A stretch of DNA of 6,078 nt from Nocardioidaceae bacterium (GTDB lineage: Bacteria; Actinomycetota; Actinomycetes; Propionibacteriales; Nocardioidaceae), in the NCBI GenBank assembly GCA_020438665.1, contig JAGQUE010000312.1, positions 1 to 6,078 of the forward strand, in the 5' to 3' direction. The notes below the pieces were generated by a model that worked only from the letters and a program-made list of their open reading frames with translations, had not been told where the DNA came from and did not search any database. A program made the translations under genes and the position numbers. Positions 5,228 to 6,078 of this stretch are shown here, one piece after another. Each line of letters starts with the position of its first letter. Positions within the stretch are counted from its first letter, which is position 1.

Positions 5228-5395
5228 TCACTCAGCCTTGTGGAAGCCAAAGCTGCCTCGTCGGGTGAGGGTCCCCAGCCAGATCCGCTGCTCGATGAAG
5301 CTCAGGCCCGGCCACTCGCCGTACCTCATCGATTGGACGCACACGGCACGCCGGGGACCGGTCTTCTTGCGGATTGGGCCAAAGCGCAACACCAC
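5228..5395 (-). CDS. Small basic hypothetical protein, 55 residues
   Basis: I do not recognise this protein. Reading from the GTG at 5395 (a second GTG is at 5392) gives 55 residues ending FGFHKAE, rich in Arg/Lys (RKK 9-11, RR 15-16, RR 45-46), with Trp28, Trp39 and one Cys19. Of its codons, 46 of 55 end in G or C. The opposite-strand frame over the same stretch has only about 42 of 67, so this minus frame is the better coding candidate. GGGGG lies about four bases before the GTG and could serve as ribosome binding site. It starts 18 bases after the icmF stop, on the same strand and in the same frame, so it may be co-transcribed with icmF. An ATG at 5329 would give only 33 residues. It could also be a remnant of a longer gene. 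Confidence 0.5.
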   Translation of the reverse strand: MVLRFGPIRKKTGPRRAVCVQSMRYGEWPGLSFIEQRIWLGTLTRRGSFGFHKAE

Positions 5396-5413
5396 CGCAC
5401 CCCCGACCAGCCG

Positions 5414-6078
5414 TCACACGTTGCGACGATAGGCCCCGCCGACCTCGAAGAACGCCTCGGTGATCTCGCCGAGTGAACAGACCCGGGCGGCGTCCATGAG
5501 GACCGCGAAGACGTTGTCGTGGGCGATCGCGGCGCCCTTGAGCCGGGCCAGCTCGGCCTCCGCCTCGGAACGGTGGGCGGCCTGGAAGGCATGCACCCGG
5601 TCGAGCTGGGAACGCTTCTCGTCCTCGGTGGCCCGGGCCAGCTCGACCTTGCGCGGTGCCTCGGGCGACGCCTCGGGGTTGAGGAAGGTGTTGACGCCGA
5701 TGATCGGCAGCGAGCCGTCGTGCTTGCGCTGCTCATAGAGCATCGACTCGTCCTGGATGCGGCCGCGCTGATAACCGGTCTCCATCGCGCCGAGGACGCC
5801 GCCGCGCTCCGTGAGGCGGTCGAACTCGGTCAGCACGGCCTCCTCGACGAGATCGGTGAGCTGGTCGATGATGAACGACCCCTGGAGCGGGTTCTCGTTG
5901 ACGGCGAGGCCCCACTCACGGTTGATGATCAGCTGGATCGCCAGCGCCCGGCGCACCGACTCGGCGGACGGGGTGGTGATCGCCTCGTCATAGGCGTTGG
6001 TGTGGAGCGAGTTGGCGTTGTCATAGATCGCGATCAGCGCCTGCAGTGTCGTCCGGATGTCGTTGAAGTCCATCTCCT
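5414..6078 (-). CDS. icmF: Fused isobutyryl-CoA mutase IcmF, C-terminal part
   Basis: About 220 residues are visible, entering from the right edge and ending YRRNV-stop. IcmF uses adenosylcobalamin to interconvert isobutyryl-CoA and n-butyryl-CoA; some members act on other branched acyl-CoAs such as pivalyl-CoA. The full protein joins a B12 domain, a MeaI-type GTPase chaperone and the mutase barrel; only the end of the mutase part is seen here. Diagnostic blocks are FNDIRTTLQAL, NSLHTNAYDEAITTP, RRALAIQLIINREWGL, NPLQGSFIIDQLTDLVEEAV, GGVLGAMETGYQRGRIQDES and PIIGVNTFLNP. The AYDEAITTP block and NREWGL favour IcmF over methylmalonyl-CoA mutase, which has a SFDEALALPTE-type sequence there. The Met at 6073 follows an in-frame GAG and is internal, not the start. 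The exact acyl-CoA substrate cannot be read from this fragment. Confidence 0.88.
   Translation of the reverse strand, partial: EMDFNDIRTTLQALIAIYDNANSLHTNAYDEAITTPSAESVRRALAIQLIINREWGLAVNENPLQGSFIIDQLTDLVEEAVLTEFDRLTERGGVLGAMETGYQRGRIQDESMLYEQRKHDGSLPIIGVNTFLNPEASPEAPRKVELARATEDEKRSQLDRVHAFQAAHRSEAEAELARLKGAAIAHDNVFAVLMDAARVCSLGEITEAFFEVGGAYRRNV

Noticed and set aside
3720..5231. 503-codon minus-strand frame opposite the TIGR03032 gene
   Set aside because: The plus strand encodes a clear TIGR03032 protein; the antisense product has no domain-like sequence.
5213..5476. Possible third operon cistron starting GTGAGTCAG and running into the icmF 3' end
   Set aside because: Third-position G/C is only about 63% before the overlap, the product is not domain-like, and the minus-strand small ORF explains the region better.

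Overview
The window is high-GC DNA with strong G/C bias at third codon positions, GTG starts and GGAGG-type ribosome binding sites. Gene content (a fused B12-dependent acyl-CoA mutase of the IcmF type, a menaquinone-pathway enzyme, secreted cell-surface proteins) fits an actinobacterium, most like the Nocardioidaceae/Propionibacteriales. That placement is inference from composition and protein style.

Layout. (1) 1-627, minus strand: the N-terminal part of an exported protein with a signal peptide, a jelly-roll carbohydrate-binding-type domain and the start of a Pro-Thr linker; it runs off the left edge. (2) 628-982: a divergent gene-free interval containing a long nested hairpin (800-866) and a pair of mutually exclusive small hairpins (888-909). 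(3) 983-1258, plus: a 91-residue stand-alone CBM48 (isoamylase N-terminal / AMPK glycogen-binding-like) protein. (4) 1335-2177, plus: menB, 1,4-dihydroxy-2-naphthoyl-CoA synthase, of the E. coli/Bacillus-like class. (5) 2299-4158 and 4155-5216, plus: a two-gene operon joined by a GTGA overlap. The first gene encodes an exported nine-repeat ELWxxDGT propeller, the second a cytosolic TIGR03032-family propeller-like protein of unknown function. (6) 5228-5395, minus: a small unrecognised ORF with good codon statistics. (7) 5414-6078, minus: the C-terminal part of IcmF, running off the right edge.

How they may work together: menB (respiratory quinone synthesis) and icmF (short branched acyl-CoA isomerisation) are metabolic genes with no visible functional link to their neighbours. 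The CBM48 protein and the exported CBM-type protein both suggest polysaccharide contact, on opposite sides of the membrane, but they are divergently transcribed. The best candidate for an undescribed functional unit is the translationally coupled pair at 2299-5216, which joins an exported and an apparently cytosolic repeat protein, neither with a known function.
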